Shown here: in pieces, positions 1 to 7,305 of the stretch | Numbering within the stretch: the first letter of the stretch is position 1 | Layout: the number at the start of each line of letters is the position of its first letter | NCBI GenBank assembly: GCA_017522105.1 | Contig: JAFXAA010000016.1 | Location: 51,066 to 115,065 of the forward strand | Length of the DNA stretch: 64,000 nt | Direction: 5' to 3' | From: Bacteroidales bacterium | GTDB lineage: Bacteria; Bacteroidota; Bacteroidia; Bacteroidales; P3 | Position numbers and translations under genes: made by a program | Notes under the pieces: model-generated | The model's input: only the letters and a program-made list of their open reading frames with translations | What the model was told of the DNA's origin: nothing | Database searches by the model: none

Positions 1-249
1 TTCCTGGTAGTCTCCGCCCTCTTCCTGGATGCGGCGGTAGTTCTTAATCTCGTCGATGATGCGCTGAATTTTCACACTGCACTCATCGATGTTGCTGTAG
101 GCAACCTGCTTTCTGCCATCGTCGATGCTGTACCAGATAGATATTCGGCTTGTGCTTGCCACGGTGCTTATCTCGATGCCGTATTCTGCGGCCGCTTTCA
201 TTACCGTGGTGAACTTGCTGCTGTCGGTCAGTTTATATTGTTTATTCAT
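1..249 (-). CDS. small early-region protein of an integrated element (3' end outside window)
   Basis: At least 83 residues are visible, beginning MNKQYKLTDSSKF and running off the left edge. The start is chosen because an AGGAGG-like ribosome binding site lies a few bases upstream and the ATG overlaps the stop of the preceding gene by 8 bp, the same tight coupling seen through this leftward operon. The composition is mixed polar/charged with no signal peptide or membrane segment, so it is probably cytoplasmic. I do not recognise the family. The context (a run of tiny overlapping genes behind a divergent repressor) indicates the early operon of a prophage or conjugative element. Confidence 0.6.
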   Translation of the reverse strand, partial: MNKQYKLTDSSKFTTVMKAAAEYGIEISTVASTSRISIWYSIDDGRKQVAYSNIDECSVKIQRIIDEIKNYRRIQEEGGDYQE

Positions 250-556
250 TGTTTACCTCCTTTATTGCTTTACCCAAATTCGACATGGCATTAAGAATTT
301 CGGAGGCGGTTAGTCCAAGCCGTGTTTTGCCTATTTCCTTCTTTAGTCCCTGGGTGGCGTTGTGAAGCTCGCTGAACTTATATTTGATGGTGTCCTTCTC
401 TGTCTTCTGCCTCTTCTTGAACTTGAAAGACAGGTGCATATTCAGCCATCCGGCCACGATGGCGAAGCTGCTCTCCGTGGGGATGAGCATGATATCGGGT
501 ACCAGGTGTACCATTAGCCCCTTGCTGGGGGTCATCCATACAAAGCGCACTTTCAT
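242..556 (-). CDS. hypothetical protein of the leftward element operon
   Basis: This is a 104-residue protein. A longer reading is open upstream, but the start MKVRFVWMTPSKG is preferred because GGAGGTGAG lies just before it and the ATG overlaps the upstream stop by 4 bp (ATGA). The N-terminal half is hydrophobic and beta-like. The C-terminal half is basic, then helical (KFKKRQKTEKDT, later LNAMSNLGKAIKEVNNE). There is no signal peptide. It is translationally coupled to the genes on both sides. I do not recognise the family. Confidence 0.6.
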   Translation of the reverse strand: MKVRFVWMTPSKGLMVHLVPDIMLIPTESSFAIVAGWLNMHLSFKFKKRQKTEKDTIKYKFSELHNATQGLKKEIGKTRLGLTASEILNAMSNLGKAIKEVNNE

Positions 557-726
557 TTTCTCACCTCCTTTCTGTACTGCACGGCCACATGGTGCTCTAG
601 CTCCGTGGCGTGTCTGTGCTGCTGGCATTCGAGGTTAAGGTCTGTGGGTCGATTCCACAGGTGGCAGAAGCGCCCATCCAGCGTGTTGTGTTCGCACGAT
701 GCGCAGGTGTGGTCTTTGGTTTTCAT
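553..726 (-). CDS. 57-residue Cys-rich protein, possible zinc ribbon
   Basis: The protein starts MKTKDHTCASCEHNTLDG and has cysteines spaced CxxC...C...C within its first 40 residues, as in small zinc-binding proteins of phages and conjugative elements. It overlaps its neighbours by 4 bp on both sides (ATGA), which decides the start. The downstream half is rich in His and charged residues. Function is unknown; metal binding is inferred only from cysteine spacing. Confidence 0.6.
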   Translation of the reverse strand: MKTKDHTCASCEHNTLDGRFCHLWNRPTDLNLECQQHRHATELEHHVAVQYRKEVRK

Positions 727-941
727 TCCTCGTCCTCCTTTCTCACCTTGCGGCGCTTCGCCCAGAGGGCGCATGTGTGGCTGTGGGGCGTGTGGCTGTA
801 CCCCATCATCTTGCAGCCGCCGGTCAGTGTGTCCTCGCTGCCGTCGGCTCTCCTCCTCCTGTCGTAATGCTGGCACGTCCGGCATACCATCACCGGCTGC
901 TTCTCTTCCGGCAGATAGGGGTCTTTTTTGGGTGTTGTCAT
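723..941 (-). CDS. 72-residue Cys-rich protein, possible zinc ribbon
   Basis: The protein starts MTTPKKDPYLPEEKQ and carries CRTCQHYD, a later GGCKMMGY and HTCALW, so four cysteines could bind one metal ion. It resembles the next gene (CASCEHNT...CHLW) in layout, which suggests two diverged copies of one small zinc-ribbon type. The stop overlaps the next start by 4 bp. No membrane segment. The family is not recognised. Confidence 0.6.
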   Translation of the reverse strand: MTTPKKDPYLPEEKQPVMVCRTCQHYDRRRRADGSEDTLTGGCKMMGYSHTPHSHTCALWAKRRKVRKEDEE

Positions 942-1038
942 ATCAGTTTGCTTTTGGGTTAATATTGTTGCTTGGTGGGGAAGAGGGGTGTTTCTCCCCT
1001 AATCCCCCTGCCGGTCTTTCCCGGCTGCCACCAGAGCC

Positions 1039-1320
1039 TCAGTCGCGTGGACTTTCTTGTTGTATGTCAGGTTTTGGCGAGTCTTCGACAGGTGCCACGA
1101 CTACCTCCGTCGGCTGGGCGAAACGTCGGCCCTCTTCGCTTTTCATCCACTCCTTCACGTCCTCCCTCAGTCGCTTGCATTGCTTTTCGGTGACGTTGAA
1201 CACGTCCAGCACGGCCAGGTCTTTCTTCGTCTGGCTAACCTGGTACAATATACATACGTCTGTGCCCTGATGCAGTCCGTGGCGCGGGCATTTCCTTTCG
1301 ATACATTTCTGCGGTGTCAT
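1039..1320 (-). CDS. hypothetical protein of the leftward element operon
   Basis: This is a 93-residue protein beginning MTPQKCIERKCPRHG. The first 30 residues hold three cysteines and a histidine that could form a small metal site. The remainder is helical and charged (KQCKRLREDVKEWMKSEE). It lies in the same direction as the flanking genes, 11 bp after the upstream gene. About 100 bp separate it from the next gene; that gap holds only a G-rich stretch with a small CCCC/GGGG hairpin. No function can be assigned. Confidence 0.55.
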   Translation of the reverse strand: MTPQKCIERKCPRHGLHQGTDVCILYQVSQTKKDLAVLDVFNVTEKQCKRLREDVKEWMKSEEGRRFAQPTEVVVAPVEDSPKPDIQQESPRD

Positions 1321-1331
1321 ATTCTTTATTT

Positions 1332-1601
1332 TTATTTATTGATTGTGTCTGTTGTGCCTACTACTCCCCATTCTCTGTTTGTTTTTTGCCCGTATAGCTC
1401 CCTGGGGCAATACATCTCGGCAATCTTCTTTATTTTAGCTTCCGACAGTTGTGGCGCGTAGTGGTCGCGGAAGAGGAAAGCATCGCCTTGAAGGTAGAAC
1501 TTCATCAGCGGCACCCATTGGTGGTGTCCTACATTATTAAATATGTCGGTGTACACCTCCAGAAGGTAGCCGTCCGGCTCGTTCTTAATCTGAAACATCA
1601 T
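1332..1601 (-). CDS. hypothetical protein of the leftward element operon
   Basis: This is an 89-residue protein starting MMFQIKNEPDGYLLEVY. The start at 1601 overlaps the stop of the preceding gene as ATGA, which favours it over the longer open reading. A GGAGGACG sequence lies just upstream. The protein is acidic/aromatic, with no signal peptide or obvious motif. I do not recognise it; cytoplasmic phage-type accessory protein is the best inference. Confidence 0.55.
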   Translation of the reverse strand: MMFQIKNEPDGYLLEVYTDIFNNVGHHQWVPLMKFYLQGDAFLFRDHYAPQLSEAKIKKIAEMYCPRELYGQKTNREWGVVGTTDTINK

Positions 1602-1948
1602 GCTGCGTCCTCCTTCCGTTCGCCCTTGGGACATGTCTGGCGGCTGTTGCAGCTTTCTTCGTCGCATTTGCAGCATGGAATACCCTTGCTGCAGTTCGGA
1701 TAATTCATCAGGGTGCAGTCCGGGCAGAATGCCTTTTCCTCGCGCTGTTCCTTCGGCGATGCTTCGGCGGTGTCTGTCACCTCCTTCATCAGCTTCCCGC
1801 CCAGCTCCTGGGCGCGGCGGCGTATCTGCTCGGCGGTGTAGCCGCCGGTGAGGAAGTTGAGAGCGTTATAGACGGTCTTCTCGCTCACAGGAAACTCCTT
1901 CATCAACTCTACCCGAATTTCCGGGTTAATCTTAATCAGCTGTTCCAT
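1598..1948 (-). CDS. first gene of the leftward early operon: small HTH-like plus Cys-rich protein
   Basis: This is a 116-residue protein. Residues about 18-50 (FPVSEKTVYNALNFL and following) read like a helix-turn-helix of the type used by small phage regulators. Residues about 74-105 are Cys-rich (CPDC...CCKCDEESC), suggesting a zinc-binding tail. It is the first gene after the divergent control region, so it is the best candidate for a Cro/Ner-like early regulator. The DNA-binding role is inferred from the motif and position only. Confidence 0.6.
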   Translation of the reverse strand: MEQLIKINPEIRVELMKEFPVSEKTVYNALNFLTGGYTAEQIRRRAQELGGKLMKEVTDTAEASPKEQREEKAFCPDCTLMNYPNCSKGIPCCKCDEESCNSRQTCPKGERKEDAA

Positions 1949-1988
1949 TCAATTTTTAAATTTATTTTTCCGTTTCGGAAATAATTAC

Positions 1989-2043
1989 TATCTTTGCATT
2001 TGATTTCGGCTGCAAAATTAGTAATTTTTGCCGAATTGGCAAA
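1989..2043. promoter_or_regulatory. divergent promoters of repressor and leftward early operon
   Basis: On the minus strand, TTTG (2043-2040), a 19-bp spacer and TAATTTTG (2020-2013) match the Bacteroidetes sigma-ABfr promoter (TTTG-N19-21-TAnnTTTG) and point into the leftward operon. On the plus strand, TATCTTTG (1989-1996) is a -7 element pointing at the repressor; its -33 region is only a T-run. Confidence 0.7.
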
Positions 2044-2054
2044 ATTTATTTGCC
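2026..2054. promoter_or_regulatory. overlapping palindromic operators
   Basis: Two inverted repeats share one arm: TTTTGCC (2026-2032) with GGCAAAA (2038-2044), and GGCAAA (2038-2043) with TTTGCC (2049-2054), each around a 5-bp AT-rich spacer. The shared arm covers the -33 element of the early promoter, so a protein bound there would block it. The adjacent HTH repressor is the likely ligand. Confidence 0.65.
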
Positions 2055-2091
2055 AATTTTGACGAATTTAACATTTGATAACATCCGAGAG

Positions 2092-2469
2092 ATGAAAGAG
2101 AGAATACAACAACTGATTGATTTTTACAAGCTAAACCCCTATGCGTTTAGCAAAAAAATTTCCGTGTCCGAAGGTACTATTCGGAAGTTTTTGGCTGGTC
2201 AAATTGGCCTCAAAGCGGACACTTTGACGAAAATTTTGGCCACTTTTGACGAAATTAGTCCCGATTGGCTAATACTCGGAAAGGGCGAAATGCTCCGTTC
2301 CGAGGCTCCAAAATCGGCAATTTCTCCGACTGAGTCGGACAAAATTTGGAAGGAAATCCTCGCCGACAAAGACCGCCGCATCGAGGAATTGATAATTGAA
2401 AATTATCAAATTCGCGAGCAAGTCGCTCATATTCAGGCAATTACCCCCCCCCATCACGCAATGGGTTGA
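2092..2469 (+). CDS. phage-type HTH repressor
   Basis: This is a 125-residue protein. The N-terminal domain (residues about 1-65) is a lambda-repressor-like XRE helix-turn-helix: IQQLIDFYKLNPYAFSKK, then SVSEGTIRKFLAG, then KADTLTKILATF and PDWLILGKGEM, the usual 'WLLtGeG' end of such domains. The C-terminal third is a coiled-coil-like helix (DKDRRIEELIIENYQIREQ), probably for dimerisation. An upstream TTG at 2050 is in frame but lies inside the operator, so ATG 2092 is preferred. It is divergent from the early operon and probably holds it silent in the integrated state. A run of nine C at 2444-2452 sits six codons before the stop. Confidence 0.8.
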   Translation: MKERIQQLIDFYKLNPYAFSKKISVSEGTIRKFLAGQIGLKADTLTKILATFDEISPDWLILGKGEMLRSEAPKSAISPTESDKIWKEILADKDRRIEELIIENYQIREQVAHIQAITPPHHAMG

Positions 2470-2542
2470 TAAAGAAGGACTTACGTATTGGCACTTCTGA
2501 CACATCCGAACTTGGTAATGACAACTCAAAAATATAATCACC

Positions 2543-2992
2543 ATGAAACGAGTTGTCATTATCACCGCTTTGCTGTGTCTCGCCCTCTCTGCCTCCGCGC
2601 AGCTTCCCTGGCTCAAAGGGAAGACACCTGTCCCATACCAAAAGAAGCCTGTCGATACTACCAAGGTTGCCGCGCCTGTTCTGCCGGCACCCGACACGCT
2701 GCTTGCCACTGTCACCCTCACCCTCGACACCTCGCTCCTCTCGCCTTCCTACTATCTCCGCAGCTCTGCCAATGCACAGTCGCGGGTGTTCTGGTTTGGC
2801 GTTGTCGCTGGTGGCTTCGGTGGCCTTGCCGCCGTCTCCGAGGACGCGCGGGGCATCTGTGTCATCGGCGCGGGTGTCTTCGGCCTACTCTCCCTCATCA
2901 ACCACTTTCAGGCCATCAGCGACCTAAAGAAAGCCTCCAAGTCCCTCTCCCGCGTCCATCTCTCCGCCGGTGGTGTCACCATCGACCTGTAG
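2543..2992 (+). CDS. small exported protein with two hydrophobic segments
   Basis: This is a 149-residue protein with a clear signal peptide (MKRVVIITALLCLALSASAQ). A Pro-rich linker follows (about 25-50), then two glycine-rich hydrophobic segments near residues 83-98 and 107-120 (VFWFGVVAGGFGGLAAV; CVIGAGVFGLLSLINHF), and an amphipathic tail. This resembles small envelope proteins that Bacteroidetes prophages and plasmids often carry next to the repressor. Function is unknown. It lies between the repressor and the putative attachment site, so it is probably element cargo, possibly expressed in the lysogen. Confidence 0.65.
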   Translation: MKRVVIITALLCLALSASAQLPWLKGKTPVPYQKKPVDTTKVAAPVLPAPDTLLATVTLTLDTSLLSPSYYLRSSANAQSRVFWFGVVAGGFGGLAAVSEDARGICVIGAGVFGLLSLINHFQAISDLKKASKSLSRVHLSAGGVTIDL

Positions 2993-3121
2993 CACATATA
3001 TATAATGAATAGGAAACCGAAACAAATTTGAAACAAAACACCCGGAAAAATCACCGCCTATGTTCCTGCAACCCTCTGTCAGTCAACTCATGTCTAACCC
3101 CGCCCCCTGCGTCCGTCGCTC

Positions 3122-3148
3122 GTGGGTTTGAATCCCGCCGGGGTCACC
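3122..3148 (+). other. tRNA 3'-end remnant, likely attachment site of the element
   Basis: The sequence has a T-stem/loop GTGGG-TTTGAAT-CCCGC followed by CGGGGTC, then A and CC, exactly the T-arm plus 3' acceptor strand of a tRNA. No 5' half (predicted to begin GACCCCG), D-arm or anticodon arm is found upstream in the window. A 3' tRNA fragment at the inner edge of a phage-like region is the classical scar of integration into a tRNA gene. The intact tRNA should lie beyond the left edge. Confidence 0.6.
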
Positions 3149-3152
3149 GATC

Positions 3153-4031
3153 ATGAAGAAAAGCACACATCCGCTGATGTACCTGCTGTGCATGCTGGCC
3201 CTGATGCTGGCGATGTCCCTTCTCTCCTCCCTGATATATCTCCTGCTTGAGTCCTGCGGCGTCGACGTGGCGCAGGGTGTCGGCCTTTCGCTGTGGCAGG
3301 CGCTGTCGCAGCTGCTGGTGTTCCTGCTGCCTGTGGTGCTGACGGCGTGCATCTACTACCGCGGTCGTGAGGGGGGCTTCCTCGGGCTCGACTTCTCGGG
3401 GCGCGCGTGGGGCAGGGCAGTGGCCGGCGTGGTGACGCTGCTCTTGATGGTGCCTGCCATCGACTGGCTCACGGCTTGGAACGACGGCTGGCAGCTCGGC
3501 ACGTTGGGCGAGTACATGCGCAAGGTGCAGGAGAAGTCGGAGGCCACCATGGCCGTGCTTCTCGGCGGCACTTCGGGGGCCGACCTGGCCCTCAACCTTG
3601 TGGCGGTGGCCCTTGTGCCGGCGCTCTGCGAAGAGGTGTTCTTCCGCGCCGGCGTGCAGAACCTGCTGCGGCGCTGGTGGGGACCGCGGGCGGGCACGCA
3701 CCTGGCCGTTGTGGCAACGGCGGCGCTCTTCAGCCTTGTGCACCTCGAAATCTACGCCTTCGTGCCGCGCTTCGTCCACGGCCTCCTGCTCGGCTACCTC
3801 TACTTCTACGGCGGCTCGCTGGTGGTCAATGTGGCGGCCCACTTCGTCAACAACGCCGTCATCGTGCTGCTCTACTGGCTCCACGCCAACGGCCTTTCGG
3901 CGGTGGACCCCGTGCAGCCCTTCGCCGTGCCCTGGCTCGTCACCCTTTGCTGCACGCTGGCGGCACTGACACTCTTCTACACCTCTTTCCTCATGTCGCG
4001 CCCCCGCGACGGCATGAAAAAAGGCGAATAA
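3153..4031 (+). CDS. CPBP-family intramembrane metalloprotease
   Basis: This is a 292-residue integral membrane protein with about eight hydrophobic segments. The family's three motifs are present: CEEVFFR (E160, E161, R165), H197 in FSLVHLE, and HFVNN (H230, N234). In CPBP (Abi/Rce1-like) proteases these residues bind the metal and catalyse cleavage of prenylated or peptide substrates within the membrane. It is the first clearly chromosomal gene right of the element. Its ATG lies 4 bp after the tRNA remnant, so its promoter may be supplied by the element or originally by the tRNA. Bacterial substrates are mostly unknown. Confidence 0.85.
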   Translation: MKKSTHPLMYLLCMLALMLAMSLLSSLIYLLLESCGVDVAQGVGLSLWQALSQLLVFLLPVVLTACIYYRGREGGFLGLDFSGRAWGRAVAGVVTLLLMVPAIDWLTAWNDGWQLGTLGEYMRKVQEKSEATMAVLLGGTSGADLALNLVAVALVPALCEEVFFRAGVQNLLRRWWGPRAGTHLAVVATAALFSLVHLEIYAFVPRFVHGLLLGYLYFYGGSLVVNVAAHFVNNAVIVLLYWLHANGLSAVDPVQPFAVPWLVTLCCTLAALTLFYTSFLMSRPRDGMKKGE

Positions 4032-4211
4032 AAGACTAAAAATTAGCCTTTAGCCCCCCTGTCTGCAGCATCTTTTAGCCCCATGGCACGATGTTAACAC
4101 TAAAAAGTTGCTTTGCTGTATATTGTTTGTTTGCAGAGTTTTGGCTTTGTGCGAAATGTTAAAAAACAGAAAAAGAGAAAATATTTGGGCTGCATGTCAA
4201 AAAAAAGTATT

Positions 4212-4219
4212 ATTTTTGC
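4212..4219 (+). promoter_or_regulatory. -7 promoter element of the HU gene
   Basis: TATTTTTG matches TAnnTTTG and lies 55 bp before the HU start. The nearest TTTG (4184-4187) is 24 bp upstream, longer than usual. The 243-bp gap before HU holds nothing else recognisable. Confidence 0.55.
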
Positions 4220-4274
4220 AGTCCAATTTTGGTGAAAAACAAATTATTAATAACAACAAAAATCATAAAGAAAA

Positions 4275-4559
4275 ATGACAAAGGCAGAAATCGTAGCTGA
4301 AATAGCTCAGAAAACCGGTATCGAGAAAGTCGCCATCCAGGCCACCGTCGAGGAGTTCATGACTGTCATCAAAGAGAGTCTGTCCGAGGGCGAGAACGTC
4401 TACCTGCGTGGTTTCGGCAGCTTCATCGTGAAGAAACGCGCCGAGAAGACTGGCCGCAACATCAGCAAGAATACCACCATCATCATCCCGGCCCACAACA
4501 TCCCCGCTTTCAAGCCCGCCAAGACTTTCATGCAGGATGTGAAAAAGAAAGTGAAATAA
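4275..4559 (+). CDS. HU/IHF-family DNA-binding protein
   Basis: This is a 94-residue protein spanning the full HU family length. It begins MTKAEIVAEIAQKTGI (helical dimerisation body), continues with NVYLRGFGSFIVKKRAEKTGRN (beta-arm base), and has the arm ending IPAHNIPAFKPAKTF, where the intercalating proline region falls. It bends and compacts DNA in the nucleoid. It is followed 17 bp later by a tiny basic gene and then the RNase G gene, a gene order I associate with Bacteroidetes. Confidence 0.93.
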   Translation: MTKAEIVAEIAQKTGIEKVAIQATVEEFMTVIKESLSEGENVYLRGFGSFIVKKRAEKTGRNISKNTTIIIPAHNIPAFKPAKTFMQDVKKKVK

Positions 4560-4576
4560 GTAAATAGTTTATAGCA

Positions 4577-4666
4577 ATGCCCAACGGAAAAAAACATAAA
4601 CGCCACAAGATGTCTACGCACAAGCGTAAAAAACGCCTGCGCAAGAACAGACATAAGAAGAAATAA
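4577..4666 (+). CDS. 29-residue basic AURKAIP1/COX24-like protein, ribosomal candidate
   Basis: The encoded protein is about 60% Lys/Arg/His (MPNGKKHKRHKMSTHKRKK, then RLRKNRHKKK). The pattern KHKRHKM..HKRKKR is that of the COX24/AURKAIP1 C-terminal domain, which in mitochondria is ribosomal protein mS38. Short stand-alone versions are annotated in Bacteroidetes. It lies 17 bp after HU and was probably overlooked because of its size. The ribosomal role is inferred from composition and family; translation is not proven here. Confidence 0.75.
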   Translation: MPNGKKHKRHKMSTHKRKKRLRKNRHKKK

Positions 4667-4737
4667 GGTCTGAAGGCCGTCGGCGTCCCGGACGGGACGC
4701 AGGTGACGAGACCGGGATTTCTTCCCACAACAAGACT

Positions 4738-4786
4738 AAAACAAATTACACTCCACCCGTCAGCGGGTTGGTCTGTAATTTGTTTT
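4738..4786 (+). terminator. intrinsic terminator after HU/COX24-like genes
   Basis: A perfect 13-bp inverted repeat (4738-4750 with 4774-4786) encloses a smaller ACCCG/CGGGT hairpin. The 3' arm ends in TTTGTTTT. It lies between the basic smORF and the RNase G gene. Confidence 0.75.
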
Positions 4787-4822
4787 ATGTTTACTCCTAT
4801 CCACTTTTAAAGACACATTATA

Positions 4823-6376
4823 TTGGAAAAAGACCTGATAGTATCGCGCACGCCGGAGGGGGTGCAGATAGCCCTGCTTGAGGACAAGCGCCTCGTCGAG
4901 CTGCACCGCGAGCAACCCGGCGGCCAGTATGCGGTGGGCGACATCTGTTTCGGCAAAGTGCGCAAGATCATGCAGGGCCTCAACGCCGCCTTCATCGATG
5001 TGGGGGGCGACAAGGAGGGCTTCATGCACTACCTTGACCTCGGCCCCGACTACAACTCCGTCGACAAGTACCTGCGTCTGGCCATGAACGGCGACAAGAA
5101 CGCGGCTACCCTTGCCGACTTCAAGATAGAGCCCGTCCTGGGCAAGGTGGGCAACTTCGACAACATACTCAAAGTGGGGCAGCCCATCCTGGTGCAGGTC
5201 ACCAAGGAGCCGATCTCCACCAAGGGACCCAAGATGTCGGGCGACATAAGTATCGCCGGGCACTACCTTGTGCTCACGCCATTCTCCAACAAGATCTCCA
5301 TATCGCAGAAGATTAAAGGCGCCGAGGAGCGCAACCGCCTGCGCCGCCTCATGCAGAGCATCAAGCCGCAGAACTTTGGCATCATCGTGCGCACGGTGGC
5401 CGAGGGCAAGAGTGTGGCCGAGCTTGACAGCGACCTGCGGCAGCTCATGGAGAGCTGGCGCCAGATGACGGAGAAACTCAAACACGTCAGCGCCCCCTGC
5501 AAGGTGCACGCCGAACTCGACACCACCACGGCGCTGTTGCGCGACGTGCTCACCGACGATTTCAACTCGGTGCAGGTGGACGACCCGGACCTCTACAACG
5601 AGGTGCGCAAGTTCGTGGGCGTCATGTCGCCCGGCAAGGAGGACATCGTCAAGCTCTACAAGCTGGAGACCCCCATCTTCGAGCAGTTCGGCGTGCAGCG
5701 CGACATAAGGCGCGCCTTCGGCCGCATAGTGACCATCCGCTCCGGAGTCTACCTCTATGTGGAGCACACGGAGGCCATGCACGTCATCGACGTGAACAGC
5801 GGCAACCACATCAAGGCCGGCAGCGGCCAGGAGGATACGGCCCTGCAGGTGAATATAGAGAGCGGCCTCGAGATTGCCCGCCAGATGCGCCTGCGCGACA
5901 TGGGTGGCATCATCATCGTCGACTTCATCGACATGGACAAGGCCGAGAACCGCAAGAAACTTTTCGACGTGATGACCGAGGCCATGAAGGCCGACAAGGC
6001 CCGCCACACCATATTGCCGTTGAGCAAGTTCGGCCTGATGCAGATTACGCGTCAGCGCGTGCGCCCGGCAGTGGAGGTGGACGTGCAGGAGAAGTGCCCC
6101 ATGTGCGACGGCACGGGCCACATAAAGCAGAGCCTCGTGGTGGTGGACGAGATTGAGTCGAACCTCAAGTATATCTCCACCTCGCAGAACGAGCATCGCT
6201 ACACCATAGTCACGCATCCGTACATCTGCGCCTACCTCACGCGCGGCGGCATCGGCAGCCTGCGCATGAAATGGATGCGCCGCCACAAGGTGTGGCTCAG
6301 CATCAAGCAGTCGGAAAGCTACGGTCTGCTGGAGTACCACTTCTTCAACGCTCAGGGCGATGAGATACAGATGTAG
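4823..6376 (+). CDS. rng: ribonuclease G/E family protein
   Basis: This is a 517-residue protein, the usual size of RNase G. An S1-like RNA-binding region lies near residues 35-130 (GDICFGKVRKIMQGLNAAFIDVG). The catalytic domain holds the metal-binding aspartates in HVIDVNSG (D323) and IIVDFIDMD (D367, D370), and the zinc-link CPMCDGTG follows. It makes endonucleolytic cuts in 5' UTRs and rRNA precursors. The start is TTG, placed by homology (EKDLIVSRTPEGVQIALL aligns with family N-termini); no ATG is available nearby. It overlaps the next gene by 17 bp. It is relevant to the hairpin repeats in this window, which are plausible processing sites. Confidence 0.92.
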   Translation: MEKDLIVSRTPEGVQIALLEDKRLVELHREQPGGQYAVGDICFGKVRKIMQGLNAAFIDVGGDKEGFMHYLDLGPDYNSVDKYLRLAMNGDKNAATLADFKIEPVLGKVGNFDNILKVGQPILVQVTKEPISTKGPKMSGDISIAGHYLVLTPFSNKISISQKIKGAEERNRLRRLMQSIKPQNFGIIVRTVAEGKSVAELDSDLRQLMESWRQMTEKLKHVSAPCKVHAELDTTTALLRDVLTDDFNSVQVDDPDLYNEVRKFVGVMSPGKEDIVKLYKLETPIFEQFGVQRDIRRAFGRIVTIRSGVYLYVEHTEAMHVIDVNSGNHIKAGSGQEDTALQVNIESGLEIARQMRLRDMGGIIIVDFIDMDKAENRKKLFDVMTEAMKADKARHTILPLSKFGLMQITRQRVRPAVEVDVQEKCPMCDGTGHIKQSLVVVDEIESNLKYISTSQNEHRYTIVTHPYICAYLTRGGIGSLRMKWMRRHKVWLSIKQSESYGLLEYHFFNAQGDEIQM

Positions 6377-7112
6377 GAAAGCACGGTGTGGAGAGCGGGC
6401 GCCATGGAGAGCGGCGGGCTTTTGTCTCGCGGTGCTCCTTGTGCTCCACACCCCGTTCTCCATGCTTTCCGCCTATGGGCAGACGCGCACCAGAGGCATA
6501 GATGTGTCGAAGTTCCAGGGCAATATCAACTGGAAGAAGGTGGCCAAGGATTCGACGATACGCTTCGTGTATGTGCGCAGCACCGAGGGCACCTCGATAC
6601 AGGACCCCTATTACCGTGCCAACATCAAGAATGCCCGCAAGGCGGGGCTGTTGGTGGGCAGCTATCACGTCTACAGCAGCAAGACCACGGCCTACCAGCA
6701 GATGGGCAACATACGCAAGATGGTGAAAAAGGCAGATCAGGACCTGGTGCCTGTGCTTGACATAGAGGGCCATCACTCGGGGCGCCTCAACATGGAGCGT
6801 GTGGACAAGCTGCTGGAACTCATGCAAAACGAATACGGGGTCAGGCCGGTCATCTACACCAGCGAGAGGGTGTACAAGCTGCATTTCTCCGGCAAGAAAT
6901 ACTCGAAGTACCACATCTTCATAGCCAACTACAGGGGCTACCCCACCACTCGGTTCACCCTGTGGCAGTACACCGAAACAGGACATTGCGCCGGCATCAA
7001 GGGCTATGTGGACTTTATACGCATACACCGCAAGCATTCGTTGAGCGACATCAAAATGCCCAGGCCGAAGAAGAAAGCCGCCGCCAAGGCAGATACTGTG
7101 GCGAGGGGTTAG
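6360..7112 (+). CDS. GH25 lysozyme-like exported protein
   Basis: This is a 250-residue protein with a basic N-terminus and signal peptide (core about residues 18-38). The GH25 fold is shown by RGIDVSKFQG (D48), FVYVRSTEG, GSYHVYS, VPVLDIEGHH (D134 and E136, the catalytic pair), IFIANYRG and TLWQYTETG. GH25 enzymes cleave the beta-1,4 bond of peptidoglycan. The C-terminus ends in a Lys/Ala-rich tail. Its start lies inside the end of rng, so the two are translationally coupled. Confidence 0.87.
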   Translation: MRYRCRKARCGERAPWRAAGFCLAVLLVLHTPFSMLSAYGQTRTRGIDVSKFQGNINWKKVAKDSTIRFVYVRSTEGTSIQDPYYRANIKNARKAGLLVGSYHVYSSKTTAYQQMGNIRKMVKKADQDLVPVLDIEGHHSGRLNMERVDKLLELMQNEYGVRPVIYTSERVYKLHFSGKKYSKYHIFIANYRGYPTTRFTLWQYTETGHCAGIKGYVDFIRIHRKHSLSDIKMPRPKKKAAAKADTVARG

Positions 7113-7152
7113 CGGGTGGCTCTATATGCCGCAATGACAGATAGATGGATTG

Positions 7153-7185
7153 CGACCGATGCCGATTGTCGGCATCGGTCGTTTG
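7153..7185 (+). terminator. terminator after the GH25 gene
   Basis: A perfect 13-bp stem (7153-7165 with 7169-7181) around a TTG loop is followed by a short T-rich run (TTTGT). It separates the rng operon from kamDE. Confidence 0.75.
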
Positions 7186-7249
7186 TCTTGTTTCGGGCAA
7201 CGGGAGGCATCCGCGATAAAATAAATTTTACTATGTAAAAAAAAAGTCG

Positions 7250-7257
7250 TATCTTTG
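7250..7257 (+). promoter_or_regulatory. -7 promoter element of the kamDE operon
   Basis: TATCTTTG lies 48 bp before kamD. The -33 region is a T-run (TTTT, 20 bp upstream) rather than TTTG. No cobalamin riboswitch is visible in this short leader. Confidence 0.65.
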
Positions 7258-7305
7258 CAGTTCAAAACATAGAGTGAAAACGATAAACCAAACAATATAC
7301 AGACA

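Noticed and set aside
3144-3884. Long minus-strand reading opposite the CPBP protease gene
   Set aside because: It is a shadow of the real gene: very rich in Arg, His and Ala, no motif, while the plus strand carries intact CPBP motifs.
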